Origin: Cephalotus follicularis
Taxonomy: Eukaryota > Streptophyta > Magnoliopsida > Oxalidales > Cephalotaceae
Length of the DNA: 64,000 nt
Assembly: GCA_001972305.1 (NCBI GenBank)
Contig: BDDD01000078.1
Coordinates: 408,489-472,488 of the forward strand
Direction: 5' to 3'
Shown: positions 43,308-55,284 of the stretch, in pieces
How the letters are laid out: each line of letters starts with the position of its first letter
Position numbering within the stretch: the stretch's first letter is position 1
Notes under the pieces: generated by a model
What the model saw: the letters and a program-made list of their open reading frames with translations, nothing else
Database searches by the model: none
Told to the model about the DNA's origin: nothing
Program-made: the position numbers and the translations under genes

Positions 43308-43318
43308 CTTATATACTT
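43308..43318 (-). promoter_or_regulatory. Candidate TATA box of H2
   Basis: In sense, GTATATAAGAC lies about 110 bp downstream of the array and is followed by a CT-rich stretch, as in many plant LTR leaders. Confidence 0.45.
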
Positions 43319-43421
43319 TCTCATTAAATATTCAAGTCAACTCTCTAGCTTCTTCAATACTCTTCCCTCTTTGTCTCACTAACTCCTTTTGAGTCAGCAA
43401 GTGCCGTGTGACAGTCCTCTT

Positions 43422-43710
43422 GGCGTCAACGCCATGCATCTCATATTATCAAGGAGTCAACACCAATGATAAGATGAAACAAGCATGTTGTTTCTTCCGG
43501 TCTTGGCGTCGATGCATGCTCTTCATGGCGTCAACGCGTAAGCCCCTGGATTCCATAGCGTCAACGTATTCTCTCCATGTCGTCGATGCAATGTGTCCTC
43601 CTATCATGGCGTCAACACAATGCTCTTCATGGCATTGACGCGTAAGGACGGATGAGACTCACTATCTCTTCCTATCTAGGCGTCAATGCATGCTCTTCAT
43701 GGTGTTGACG
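43422..43710. repeat. GCGTCAACGC-type array in H2, 10 sites
   Basis: Core hexamers start at 43425, 43456, 43508, 43530, 43560, 43582, 43611, 43634, 43682 and 43704. Gaps are 31, 52, 22, 30, 22, 29, 23, 48 and 22 bp. This is the same alternation as in H, and 48-52 fits one skipped site. Confidence 0.87.
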
Positions 43711-45081
43711 CGTACGATAAGATGAGACACTCTCTTTCATACATTTCAACCCTTTGCATGGAATATTTCATCGTGCCAATGCATAGACCTATATCCAGCA
43801 TATGAAATACTCACTAGCAAAGTAACATCTCCCTGATGTTATCCTTTTACTAAATGACATGTGTCCCTCACATATCAACCTGTTCAAAGTCAGGCAGGAC
43901 CCGGAAATCCTAGTCAATATCTTGTAGCTGATAAATTTCTCAGAACATCCCGTGTTCTGGTATGACCATCATAATGACCTCTCGACTATTCACAAGATGG
44001 CCCCGGTGTGAGTTTCCATCACCCCCGGATCCATGTATTACCATGTCTATCAGTCGTTAACCAGATAGCCAGCGCTTTAAGCCCATCTTCGGCATATGTG
44101 TCATGTGTCCCTCATCACTATTGCCTCCGACCACGGACTAGGGTGTGCATTAAATGTCCACCCTAGAAACACCGCGACCATATAAATCTGTGAACACATT
44201 GTGACTTCGGTGGACCTCCTCGGAATCACCCGATATCCAATATGCCTAAGCCTGGCCAGGTCTTTTAGTCAACAATGGTCAAGATCATATAGAGCTATTC
44301 ATTCAGTATTACGGGTGTGATGATTCCATATTGCAAACTTCGCTCATACATCTCAATGCAGCTTCCACATGACCCAAAGACAACCATTTTTCTAGCATGT
44401 GACTAGTGCTGGGGAAGGTGGAAATCAAAGCCAGGCAGTCACTACACAACCCATGTCAGTCGCCCAGGTCTCAGGATACAACATAGGCTAAGACCTACTA
44501 GTCACCGTAGACTATACACTACCGAAAACAATAGGGATCCTATCAACAAGGGTAAAGTCCATCCAGATAGGTCACCTATGGTGGGTCGGTTAAGTATCAT
44601 GCTCCTTGCACCCACCTCACATCAGCTTTAGGGATAAACCCAAATGGTAACGAGATAACCATCCTCCACTGCTAACCCGGGAGCAAGCTTAAAGTGACAA
44701 GTCTTTGGGGTTCATCAATTGCACAAAAAGTGAACCTATGACTTGGAACTTTTGTCTGAAGGGACTAAGGATCTCATTCTCATTACCTCTCTAGGCACGA
44801 GATCCAACCCCTCGGTGATAGGGCGCTATATGTGTACTCAGTTGACATGGTGATCAACTGATCTGCTTTTGAAGGTTTGAGATATAACATATAGCCGGTT
44901 TGCCACTGTGAATATATATGCACAACTGAACATAACTTGAACTTAGAATGTAGGATTAGGGTGTAAAGTACATAAATGCAACCAACCATAGGCTTGCATG
45001 GATTATTCCAATTAAGGAATATATCAAATATGTACACCCATTTAACCCCTTCATGGCTTGTAGGGACACCCAACTCCAACA

Positions 45082-46340
45082 CATAGTCCTTAAGTATTTC
45101 CAACCATCTCCTTTGCCTCATATTTAACTCCTTCTGAGTAAAAATATATTTGAGACTTTTATGATCTGTGAAAATTTCTCACTTTTCTCCATATAGATAA
45201 TGCCGCGAAATCTTTAGTGCAAAAATGACTGCAGCCAATTCAAGGTCATGAGTAGGATAATACTATTCGTGCACTTTAAGCTGCCTGGAAGCATAAATGA
45301 TCATTTTCCTTTGTTGCATCAACACGCAACCAAGTCCTTTGTTAGAAGCATCACTATATACAACAAAACCTTCTAATGCAGATAGTAAAGCTAATATTGG
45401 TACGTTCATCAGTCTCTCTTTCAATTCCAAGAAACTATTTTCGCATTGATCAGACCATTCGAATTTAACATTCTTCTGCGTCAATGCGGGAGAAATTTTT
45501 AACGAACCTTCGCTAGTAGCCTGCCAATCTCAGGAAAATTCGTATTTCTGCTACCGATGTTGGTCTTTGCCATTCTCTTATTCCCTTTGTCTTAGCTTGC
45601 TGAACCTGGCATAAATTTCTTCTTTCATTAGTGTTTGTAGTACACTGGTTAAATGCTCTTCATGCTCTTCCTGATTTTTCGAATATACTAGTATGTCATC
45701 AATAAAGACTATCACAAACTAATCCAAAGATTTTCTGAATATTCTATTAATTAAATCCACAAACGAGGCTGGAGCGTTTGTCAGTCCGAATGACATTACC
45801 AAAAACTCGTAACGACCATATCTTGGTCGAAAAGTAGTCTTCGGTATATCCTCCTTCTTATCCTTTACCTTGTGGTAACCCGATCGAAGGTCAATCTTCG
45901 AGAAATATCGAGCGTTCTTGAGTTGATCAAACAAGTCGTCGATCCTTGGTAGTGGTACTTAGTTTTTACGGTAAGTCGATTTAATTCTCGATAATCAATG
46001 CAGAGTATCATTGTGCCATCTTTCTTCCTTACAAACAACATCGCTGCACCCCATGGTGATAAAGTCGGCCGAATAATACCTTTATCAAAAAGTTCTTGTA
46101 ATTGATTCTTCAATTTCGTTAACTCGGTTGACACCATTCGATAAGGACATTTTGAAATAGGAGTCCTTTGGGTACCAAGTCAATTGCAAACTCTACTTCT
46201 TGATCATGTGGCATACCAGGTAGATCTTCTGGAAATACATCAACAAATTTATTAATGACATGCACATCTTCTATATTAATCTTTTCCTTAACGGTATCCT
46301 CCACATAAGCAAGATAACCTTCACAACCACTTCTTAACAA
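45082..46340 (-). pseudogene. Element D RT and RNase H (broken, truncated)
   Basis: The linker has FVDVFPEDLPGMPHDQE. RT shows [32 protein letters not shown], a frameshift after VKTKYH, then [30 protein letters not shown] and the catalytic [11 protein letters not shown] after a stop. A deletion or frameshift removes the thumb region. RNase H follows: [35 protein letters not shown], a stop, [11 protein letters not shown] and [14 protein letters not shown]. Beyond that the frame runs into LTR H2 and is not protein. Several frame breaks; non-functional. Confidence 0.83.
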
Positions 46341-46499
46341 TCGTTCAGCTTGATTTGTTGATATGAAGCATAGAGTTTTACTAACTTTCGTGCTCCGGAA
46401 AACAAACTATGTTTTATCGGGGATGGGAAACCTAACCTCCTTCTTAAAACAATCAACACTAGCATGATTCGCATAAAGCCAATCCATGCCTAGTATTAC

Positions 46500-47763
46500 A
46501 TAAAAATTTAGAATTGCTAGAGGTACTAGGTTCGCTAGCATTTTCCTATCACAAAGCTTTAATGCACATGACTCATCTCCAAATTTTTTGACGGGGTACT
46601 TGAATATCGTATAAAAGATAAGAACACAAATGAATGCATCGCTCCCGTATCAAACAATATATGAGCAATTTTGGAGCATATAGGTAAAATACCTGTCACT
46701 ACATTAGTAGGATTATCCACACTTTCAACTATCATGTCATAGGTCCTTGCCAGTGCTCTAGGTTGTTGAGCTCCAACTACTCTTTGTCCTACCATCATTG
46801 GTTGAGTGCATTGATTGGACATATGTCCTTCATACCGTAATTATAGCATTTGATTGGTCGTTGATTCCAGGTTTGATCTTGTCGCTGTCAACAATATCTC
46901 CCTTGATGCCCCGGCTTCCCACACTTAAAACAGATTCCCGATCCTTGCAGAAACATCCCGTGATGAGTCTTTTCGCACTGTTGGCAGGGTTTAGGGTCTC
47001 TTCTCCCATAAGACCTTCCTTTCTTGTTTTTATTGCTAGAGGGTTCACCTACCTTCCTCCTTCCTTGTCCTTGATCTGCCCGCTTTTGTTGATATCTCTT
47101 GTTGTCAATTTCACTGCTCAGCGCACCCTTTAGTACAACTTTGTAGGTCTGCAAATCTTGCTCTATCAATAATCTTTGAATATTGGGTTTTAAACCCTGG
47201 AAAAACCTATTTGCCCTTCTTTCCTCTGTTGCCACCATATGAGTAGCGTATCATAACAGCCTTGCAAAATTTGCCTCGTATTGTGATATTGATTCGGACT
47301 CACCCTGCTCTAATCTGAGTTAATCTTCCTCCATTTTATCTTTTGTTGTTTGAGGAAAATATTTATCCATAAATATTTCCTTAAGCATCTCCCACATCAT
47401 CGCTTCCAATTCCCAATGTGTCTTCGTTCTTTCTACCATATTCCACCATTGATCCGTTTCTCCCTCCAGTTTGAAAATCAAGAACACAACCCTCTGGTGA
47501 TCTATACAATTTAAGGCTCTAAAGATCTTTTCGATTCCTTGAATCCATTCTTCCAAGGGATCTACTGCTCCCAAAAAGGTTGTCGGGTTTTGTCTCGCAA
47601 ATTTTTCTAGAGTTGGCCCCACTGATGATGGCGCTTGATGGTTATTACCGTTCTTTTTTTAGATAATTTGAGCTAACTGATTTAATACTACAGTTACAGA
47701 GTTATTTCTTTCGTTGACTTATACATTCCTTCATTGTCCATGACCTCTTCTTAAATCAGTCAT
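46500..47763 (-). pseudogene. Element D gag and protease (broken)
   Basis: The possible gag start is MTDLRRGHGQ at 47763, followed at once by stops. The capsid core is readable from GPTLEKFARQNPTTFLGAVD through EEWIQGIEKIFRALNC to GETDQWWNMVERTK. A frameshift leads to ERRANRFFQGLKPNIQRLL. One zinc knuckle is intact (CFKCGKPGHQGRYC), preceded by a partial CQQCEKTHHG. Protease has AHILFDTGAMHSFVF, which keeps the DTG-type active site. The frame then breaks near 46600. Confidence 0.8.
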
Positions 47764-49174
47764 CTATTTAATATTCACAAATTAGTTCACTGCCTTAGAC
47801 AATTCTATTCCTTTGTTAAGCATAATAGAATAAAATGCTTGTCACACCTCGTTATTTCAGTTCACGTATAATGGACAAGCATATGTGGTGATATCCGAAA
47901 TAAGCATAAAATAATATTTCAGCACAATTCATAAATAAAAATTTGCGGAAGCAGTTATTAAGCCGAAATATAACATAAGCCGTCCGCACGCATCCCATAC
48001 TACGTGCGGATAAAACCAACAATTATCCTTACATAAGGAAATACAACATAACGAGGTATGAACCATTCAATTTCAATAACAATACGACATCATAATCACG
48101 ACCTTAAATTAACCAAAAGAAGCTCTCCAAGCTTCAACAGCAGCCCCCAAATGTCCTTGCTTAATCTGAAAGTGTAGGGGTTAGCCGTTGTCCTCACTTG
48201 GCTAAGTAGAATGATAATGTATGATAAGGAATATATGAATGCAACATGTGTGACAGTTTATATCAAAATAACATTTAAATGAGCCAATATATGAGCAATC
48301 TTGCCGAATGGCCATAAACAGTACATATGCAATAATACCGCACAAGGGTACAATCAATTCATCCATCAATTGGGTGTCACATGTCGCTAACTCCTAGCAC
48401 CAACTGTGCACACCTATCTGTCACCCTATGCTCCGAGGATGAAAGATCAGGTAACAATTACTACCGGCGTTGGCGGGTAGTTTAACAATAAAATCTGTAA
48501 TGCAGACACAATTAGGTGATGCTCTGGCCAACTCCTGGCATCCAGGATCACATCCATAGTCAGTGACATCCTCCATCACTCAGCTACGGCAAGCATAGAC
48601 AATCAATTGAATCAATTCCGTTCAATAATATTACATATATCAGCAATATGCAATATAAAAGTTGTTTTCTGTAAAAACATATAACAATCATTTATCGTAC
48701 ATCTCTTCGGAGGAAAACGATCTCAATTCAATAGTGGTTTCCAGTTTGGGAAACAAAACAGTAGGTACCTCTCATGTAGGAGAAAAATCAGTAGTTCATT
48801 TGGCAATAATCATTTATTTGAAAACGATAGTTAATATCATAAATTGGGTATATAGCCCATAGTTGGTTTCAATCATTGAAATACAAGTGGTTGAGGTGTT
48901 ATATGACCCCAAAACAGTTTATAATAATATGACAGTAGCATATTCAGTAACAATATCACAATCAATAGCTCTTGCAATAATAGTTTTCATTTGAAAATGG
49001 TGTTTAAACCATGAATTGTGCATATAGCACATAGTTTGTTCGATCGTTGCAGTATGAGTAGTAACGATGTTAAATAACATCAAACAGTATATAATATATG
49101 GTAGTAGCATATACAATTCAATAACAGTACCAACAGTAACAATTCAATCAATATTATACAATTTCTGCCCATAA

Positions 49175-49286
49175 CAGTCGGCTGCCTTCAAGATTAGCCG
49201 ACTGTTGGGTTGGGTAGTCGACTGCTTGGGCTTGGCAGTCGACTGAAAGGGTTGAGTAGTCGACTGTAATTCTTGACAGTCGACTG
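49175..49286. repeat. CAGTCGACTG array, C 3' LTR distal, 6 sites
   Basis: 10-mers start at 49175, 49195, 49215, 49236, 49257 and 49277. Gaps are 20, 20, 21, 21 and 20 bp. Most are perfect or one base off (t/cagtcgactg). Confidence 0.92.
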
Positions 49287-50311
49287 CCTCTGCCCAGAAA
49301 ATGCGGGCAGTGGCATGTCATGCAATGCAATTTCGATTTTCAATCAATTTCAATACATGTAACATGTAGAAAATAGGCATACACAATATGCATGCTATAT
49401 CTTCCATAACATATCATTACCCCTACCTCAAATCGCTATCCCAAGATCAATTGAGTTTGATCTTTCTCTTTGAATTCCAAGTCACTTTCACCAACAATTC
49501 TTTAAATTCAGCAATATCAATCTATGTAAGCATGTTTATAGACTCATGCATTAGTATCAGTAGGTTTCAGTAGTTACTTGTAACAATTACAATTCCAATA
49601 GTAGCTTAATCATCAAGTGTTCTAAGTCTTAACTCCCATTTCCAATTTCCTTTTGAATTTCATGTCAAGGATCATTAAATCTCGGATTCATGGACTTTTA
49701 ACTTGTTTGACAGTAGGTATATACATACTTAGGAATCATAAAGCATATATCCTATCACTAACAACAATTAAAATCCATTCTAGAGGTTATAATCACTAAT
49801 TCCACTTGCTCCAATTCACTACTTTCCATTTCAATTCTAAGAATTGTTGATTCTAATCCATTAACCGAAGATATTCTATATTCTCCTAGCCATTTATCAT
49901 CATAATTACAGAGAATTTCGGATTGAGAACTTACCAAGTGACCAAAGCTTCAAAGGTTCCTTCTTTGAGTTCTCCAAATCTTACCAATGCAAGCTTCAAT
50001 AATCCCTCTCTTCACTTAGTGTTTTTCTAACACTCATAGACCATTCAACATCTGATATAAGTCTCAAAGAGTTATGAATTCGTCAGATTCCTACCCTACT
50101 CACATGCACTCACACTTCACTCTTTCTTTTCCATCACATGCATCCCTCCCTTCACTTTCTCTCATTAAATATCAATTTGCAGGTTGTTGGTCTGCAGAGA
50201 ACATGCAAACATTCCCCTTTTTGCATTTTCTGGCAGGTGGTGGACGCATGTGCCCATACCTACCTGTCATTCTTGTCTCTGCACATGCCAGGAGTCTGTC
50301 CTGGGCAATTC

Positions 50312-50391
50312 CAGTCGACTGGCTATAGTGGGCAGTCGACTGCCTTCATCACGTGGCAAACAGTCGACTGTTGCCCTGTGACAGTCGGCTG
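50312..50391. repeat. CAGTCGACTG array, C 3' LTR proximal, 4 sites
   Basis: 10-mers start at 50312, 50333, 50361 (all perfect) and 50382 (cagtcggctg). Gaps are 21, 28 and 21 bp, as in A and B. Confidence 0.9.
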
Positions 50392-50564
50392 TTTGGGCTG
50401 GTTTACGGTTTCCAAATCTTTGATACTTCTCCAATTGCACATCCATTAAACCCAAGCAATTACCAATCATAGAAATTAGTATAATTGGACAAATAACTCA
50501 ATTAAAATGTATATTTTATTTCAAAATTGGATCAATATACATTAATTGAATTGCGGTTATTACA

Positions 50565-50577
50565 TTCCCCCCTCCTT
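50565..50577 (-). other. Polypurine tract of element C
   Basis: In sense, AAGGAGGGGGGAA abuts the 3' LTR. Confidence 0.9.
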
Positions 50578-50609
50578 AAAGAAAATTCGTCCTCGAATTT
50601 TGTCCTTCA

Positions 50610-51374
50610 TTACATTCTGAATAGGTGGGGAAATGTCTCCTTCATTTCGTCCTCACGCTCCCACGTAGCTTCCTCAGCTCCGTGAAAACGCCACAACACT
50701 TTGACCATAGGAATGGTCTTGTTCCTTAGAACCTTTTCCATTCGATCAACAATCCTCGTTGGCCTTTCTTCATAAGTTAACCTCGGGCTAATGAATCCAG
50801 GGTCGTAGCTCAAAATGTGAGATGGGTCGGGTACGTATTTCCGTAACATGGAAACATGAAATACGTTATGCACATCCGACAAGCTAGGCGGTAGTGCAAT
50901 CTGATATGCTACCTCCCCCACTCTCTCCAGTATCTCGTAAGGTCCAATATACCTTGGAGCCAGCTTTCCTTTGAGGCCAAAACGGTATTTCCCTTTCGAA
51001 GGCGAGATTTTCAAGAAAACATGATCTCCCTTCTCGAATTGCAGTTTCCTTCTCTTGCTATCGGCGTAACTCTTCTGCCGACTCTGTGCAGCTAGCAGTC
51101 TCTTCTTGATCATCTCTACTTTATCAGTGGTCTCTTGTACCAAGTCTGGTCCCAATACTTGTCTCTCACCTACCTCGTCCCAGCAAATCGGTGATCTGCA
51201 TTTTCTTCCATACAAAGCTTCATATGGAGCCATTCCAATGCTGGTGTGAAAACTGTTGTTGTAAGAGAATTCAATCAATGCTAGATGATCCTCCCAACTC
51301 CCAGCAAAATCAATCATACAAGCCCGTAACATATCCCCCAGAGTCTGGATAGTACGCTCGGACTGTCCGTCAGT
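50610..51374 (-). pseudogene. Element C integrase C-terminal half and chromodomain-like tail
   Basis: This continues pol after the stop that ends the previous frame. TDGQSERTIQTL carries the catalytic Glu, 36 residues after the second Asp. [25 protein letters not shown] and KGDHVFLKISPSKG follow, with GPYEILERVGEVAYQ and HNVFHVSMLRKYVPD in the C-terminal DNA-binding region. The tail is VKVLWRFHGAEEATWERE, ending ETFPHLFRM at TAA 50610-50612. This half is open to the family's natural end; the break upstream fits CAG to TAG. Confidence 0.88.
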
Positions 51375-53237
51375 CTATGGATGAAATGCAGTGCTGAAAT
51401 TCAAGGTTGTTCCCATAGCTGTTTGGAACTTTTTCCAGAACCTTGAAGTAAATCTAGCATCTCGGTCACAAACAATACTGACTGGCACCCCATGCAATCT
51501 CACTATCTCCCGAATATACAATTGAGCAAGCTTCTCGATAGAATATGTCATGTTCATCGGAAGAAAGTGTGCAGACTTAGTAAGCCTATCCACAACAACC
51601 CACACTGCCTCATGCTGATTCCGTGACCGCGGTAATCCCGACACAAAGTCCATGGTCACATGCTCCCATTTCCATTCAACCACTGGTAGCGATTGTAGCA
51701 GTCCCGTAGGTTTCTGATGTTCAGCCTTCACTCTCTGACAGGTCAAACATCTTGCTACATATTCGGCAATTTCCCGTTTCATACCACTCCACCAGTAATT
51801 CTTTTTCAGGTCGTTCCACATCTTGGAACTTCCTGGGTGAACACTATATCTCGATTTATGAGCTTGTTGCAATGGCTCATTCTTGATACTCTCGTCATCC
51901 GGAATACATATCCTCCCTCGGAACCTCAAAATGCCATCAGTATGTATGGAGAACTCAGAATCAGTGTCTAGGTTCTCACGAACACTCCACAATTCAGCAT
52001 CACTATACTGAGCAGTTAGAATACGTTCGAGAAGTTCCGGTTGTGCTCTCATACTTGCCACAATCACTCCTCGGGAAACCATGAATGGATTCCATCTCTG
52101 AAGTTCTTCCAATAGATTCCACTGTGACACCATAGCTCCAGCAATCGTTGCCTTGCGACTCAGCGCATCAGCCAGTACATTTGCCTTTCCCGGGTGGTAA
52201 TGAATACTGCAGTTGTAGTCATTGAAAAATTCCACCCATCGCCTTTGTCTCATGTTGAGCTCCGTCTGGGAAAACAAATATTTTAAACTCTTATGATCAG
52301 TGAAGATTTCAAACTGCGCACCATAGAGATAGTGCCTCCATTTCTGCAAGGCAAACACTATGGCTGCCAACTCAAGATCGTGTACAGGATAATTTTCCAC
52401 GTACGGTTTTAACTTCCTCGATGCGTATGCAATCAACCTACCATGTTGCATCAGAACGCATCCCAATCCTTTCCTAGAAGCATCTGTGTAAATAGTAAAA
52501 CCCTCATTACCTTCCGGTAATGCCAACACTGGAGCCGAAATCAACCGACTCTTTAACTCTTGGAAACTCTCTTTATAGGAATCATCCCACACAAAGTTGG
52601 ACTTCTTCTGAGTCAACTGTGTCAATGGTGTAGCAAGTTTCGAAAATCCTTCGATGAACCTTCGGTAGTAGCCAGCCAATCCCAAGAAACTACGGACCTC
52701 CGTCACGTTCTTCGGTTGGGGCCAATCAACAATGCTTTCAATCTTTGACGGATCCACCGACAATCCTTCACTCGATACTATGTGACCTAAGAAAGTCACA
52801 TGATCCAACCAAAATTCACACTTTCTGAATTTGGCGTACAGCTGTTCCTTCCGTAGTGTCTGTAGTACAATTCTCAAGTGCTGTATGTGTTCCTCTATGC
52901 TCTTTGAGTAGATCAAGATGTCATCTACGAATATGACGACAAACTGGTCCAGGTAAGGTTGGAACACTTTGTTCATTAAGCACATGAAAGCTGCAGGAGC
53001 ATTAGTCAAACCAAATGGCAATATTAGAAATTCGTATTGCCCATATCTGGTCCAAAATGCAGTTTTCTCCACATCGCCTTCTCTGATCCTCAACTGATGG
53101 TAACCTATTCTCAGGTCAAGTTTGGAGTATACAGTTGAGCCTTTCAATTGATCGAACAACTCCTCAATATGTGGTAGAGGATACTTGTTCTTTACCGTCA
53201 CTTGATTAAGCAGCCTGTAGTCAATGCATAGTCGCAT
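51375..53237 (-). pseudogene. Element C RT, RNase H and integrase N-terminal half
   Basis: 620 open codons. Residues 1-110 hold RT fingers and palm ([16 protein letters not shown], catalytic FVDD at 103-106). RNase H starts near 245, with its Asp at 252 ([11 protein letters not shown]) and FTDHKS near 312. The integrase zinc region has His 460, His 467, Cys 497 and Cys 500. The core has Asp 530 ([10 protein letters not shown]) and Asp 591 (VCDRDARF), leaving the Glu just past the stop. The upstream neighbour frame ends four bases away, at KKD*SMRL (TGA where relatives have a Gly codon). With these stops reversed the pol would be continuous, so this copy is only lightly damaged. Confidence 0.93.
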
Positions 53238-53240
53238 TGA

Positions 53241-53717
53241 TCAGTCTTTCTTCTTTACAAACAGAACCGGTACGCGCCACGGTGATACACTCGGTCTGAT
53301 GAAACCTTTGTCAAGGTAATCTTGTAGTTGAACTTTTAACTCCTTCAGCTCAGCAGGAGTCATTCGGTACGGTGCACTAGATATAGGAGCAGTTCTAGGC
53401 AATAACTCAATGCTGAACTCGACATCTCTCTCCAGGGGTAACGAAGTGAGTTCATCTGGAAACACATCAGGAAATTCACATACAACAGGCACTTGTTCAA
53501 TATTAGGCGTACCTTTTGTATGATCAATCACGTACGCCAAGTAACCTTCGCATCCTTGCTTGAGATATTTTTGTGCTCGTGTATATGAAATAATCAGAGC
53601 AGTAACATTTTTCTCCCCGATAAACTTGTACTCCGTCCCATCTTGTAAATAGAAGGTCATCATCTTGTTGTAGCAATCAACAGAAGCATGATGAGAATAC
53701 AACCAATCCATCCCCAA
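53241..53717 (-). pseudogene. Element C protease-RT linker and RT start
   Basis: 158 codons from MGMDWLYSHHASVDCY through [32 protein letters not shown] and [20 protein letters not shown] to VLFVKKKD, where a TGA stops it. It joins protease to the RT fingers. RVP replaces the usual GAP in SPWRVPVLF. Bounded upstream by TGA at 53733-53735. Confidence 0.85.
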
Positions 53718-53732
53718 GATTACATCAAAATC

Positions 53733-55184
53733 TCAGATAGGTAACACAATTAGATCGGCCCATAACTGAACCCCAGCTATCGTGATCTCACAATTATCCA
53801 TTACAGAGTCAGATCGAAGATAAGTACCAGCTAGAGTACTCACTTCCAAAACATAAGGCAAATTAGAAGTAATGCCATGCAATTTGTGAGCAAATTCAGA
53901 TGCGATGAATGAATGTGTAGCACCAGGATCAATTAGTACATGAGCTAATATGTCAGATATCAAAATGGTACCTCCCACAACAGTAGTAGATTCTGGCACA
54001 TCATCTCTAGATAAGGTATAGACCCTACCTTTCATAATCCCCTTTCCGGTGTCTCTCCGCGGTTGAGTTGCCGCAACACTACCACTCGCGCCAGTACCAC
54101 CCTGTTGGCCACGTGCATGATCCCTCATCATCGGGCAACCACTCATCAAATGGTCATGTGAACCACACCTCAGGCATTTCCCCATCTTCTTCCAACACTT
54201 GGTCTCGTCATGGTTCTGGCGACCGCAAAAAGTACATCCTTCAGAGTTCTGTTGGCCACTTCGGTTAGGAGTTCTTGATCGGAATTTATTTCATTGAAAA
54301 CCTCCTTGATTCTTATTCCCAGACTTTGTAGAACCAGCAGGCTTGTTGCTACCTTGCCCTTGTGACTGTGCTGGTCTCGATTGAGTACGAGACCGTTCTA
54401 TCCTTCGGTCATTTGCATCAGACTCCAGAATCCTAGCTCTCTCAGAAATATCTACAAAAGATGTTAGCTGTAACAGTAACTACTTAGATCGGATATCTGG
54501 ACGAAGGCCTTTCAAGAACCTTCGGATCTTTCAGGATTCACCCTCTACGAGATAGGGCGTGTGCCGAGCTAACTCCACAAAACGGGTCTGGTACTAAGCT
54601 ACCGTCATATCACCTTGACGTAGCTCCATCAATTCGGTCTCTCTCCTATCTCGCTCCATCTGTGGAACATAAGCTGCAGAGAACTCTGATTCAAATCGGT
54701 CCCAAGTTCTATCCAGATTTCGAGATTCCCACTTTGCTTCAACCATTTCCCACCAATGAGTAGCTTCACCCCATAGGTGGTACACAGGAAAGGTAATCTT
54801 TTGTTCATCGGTACATCTCAAGGCTTCAAATATCCTCTCCATATCTCTCATCCATCGCTCAGCTACATTGGCATCCAATTCTCCTAGGAATGTAGGAGGA
54901 TTCTACCTCATGAACCGCTCCAGGTCTCTGCCAAAATTGCCAACATGATTGACTTCTGGAACACACTGTCGGGCTTGAGTAGCCTCATACATCTGTCTCA
55001 TCTGTTCCATGTGTGCAGCATTGGCTTGGATCTGCTGTTGGAAAAGATCAGCCATGCGCTCAAAATTACTGCTCTCATCGTGTACTGGAGGGACATTTAC
55101 TACCGGGGCATTTTCGTGAATAGGCGGGGCATTGATCTCCTCGTCAGCTCTACGCCTTCCACGTCTACCTCTCCTTCGATCCAT
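53733..55184 (-). pseudogene. Element C gag and protease, several stops
   Basis: It starts MDRRRGRRGRRRADEE at 55184; in-frame upstream ATGs exist. A coiled region, FERMADLFQQQIQANAAHME, is followed by the capsid core. That core includes LERFMR, a stop, NPPTFLGE, then RCTDEQKITFPVYHLWGEAT and HWWEMVEAKWES. Stops follow at MTVA*YQTRF, EGES*KIRRF, RSK*LLLQL and GGFQ*NKF. Zinc knuckles are CTFCGRQNHDETKC and CLRCGSHDHLMSGC. The protease is intact at its site, LIDPGATHSFIASEF. The frame ends at TGA 53733-53735, in the same codon as the stop in element A. Confidence 0.87.
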
Positions 55185-55272
55185 TTTGTTTCCTATATGG
55201 AATGACAAAATCATTAGGAAACAACTCAACAACTTCCGAGAAACTTATCCCAGCTTAGCATATATGGAATAT

Positions 55273-55284
55273 GCTCTGATACCA
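55273..55284 (-). other. Primer-binding site of element C
   Basis: In sense, TGGTATCAGAGC is a perfect initiator-Met match four bases after the 5' LTR. Confidence 0.93.

Larger units (their letters stand above)
43207..45081 (-). repeat. Copia LTR H2 (minus), tail to tail with H
   Basis: In sense it starts TGTTGGAGTTGGGTG at 45081, directly joined to the RNase H gene of element D. Much of its length matches the H LTR (for example 'gttagcagtggagg', 'gtgtatagtctacggtgac'). It is a diverged relative rather than the same family. Its inner end near 43207 is uncertain because it meets the H 3' LTR end there. No internal copia region remains. It carries its own palindrome array and a TATA-like GTATATAAGAC near 43308-43318. 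Confidence 0.78.
45082..47839 (-). mobile_element. Truncated Ty3/gypsy element D
   Basis: This is a minus-strand gypsy internal region holding gag, protease, RT and part of RNase H, from a family diverged from A-C. It is cut at 45081 by copia LTR H2; integrase and its 3' LTR are gone. Its 5' side abuts the element C LTR at 47840 with no clear PBS. It may continue at 58002, making J plus D one element split by C. Confidence 0.78.
47840..50564 (-). repeat. Element C 3' LTR
   Basis: In sense TGTAATAACCGCAATTC...GAGGTGTGACA. It carries two palindrome arrays, at 50312-50391 (near the sense start) and 49175-49286. No coding sequence. Minus-strand flanking bases AGCAT equal the first five bases after the 5' LTR. 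Confidence 0.93.

Noticed and set aside
44783..45080. C-terminal extension of the D RNase H frame
   Set aside because: From 45081 on the frame reads the copia LTR H2 (TGTTGGAGTTGG start); it is not part of a protein.
50610..50700. An envelope-like gene after integrase in A, B or C
   Set aside because: Integrase ends within about 50 bp of the PPT in all three, leaving no room for env.
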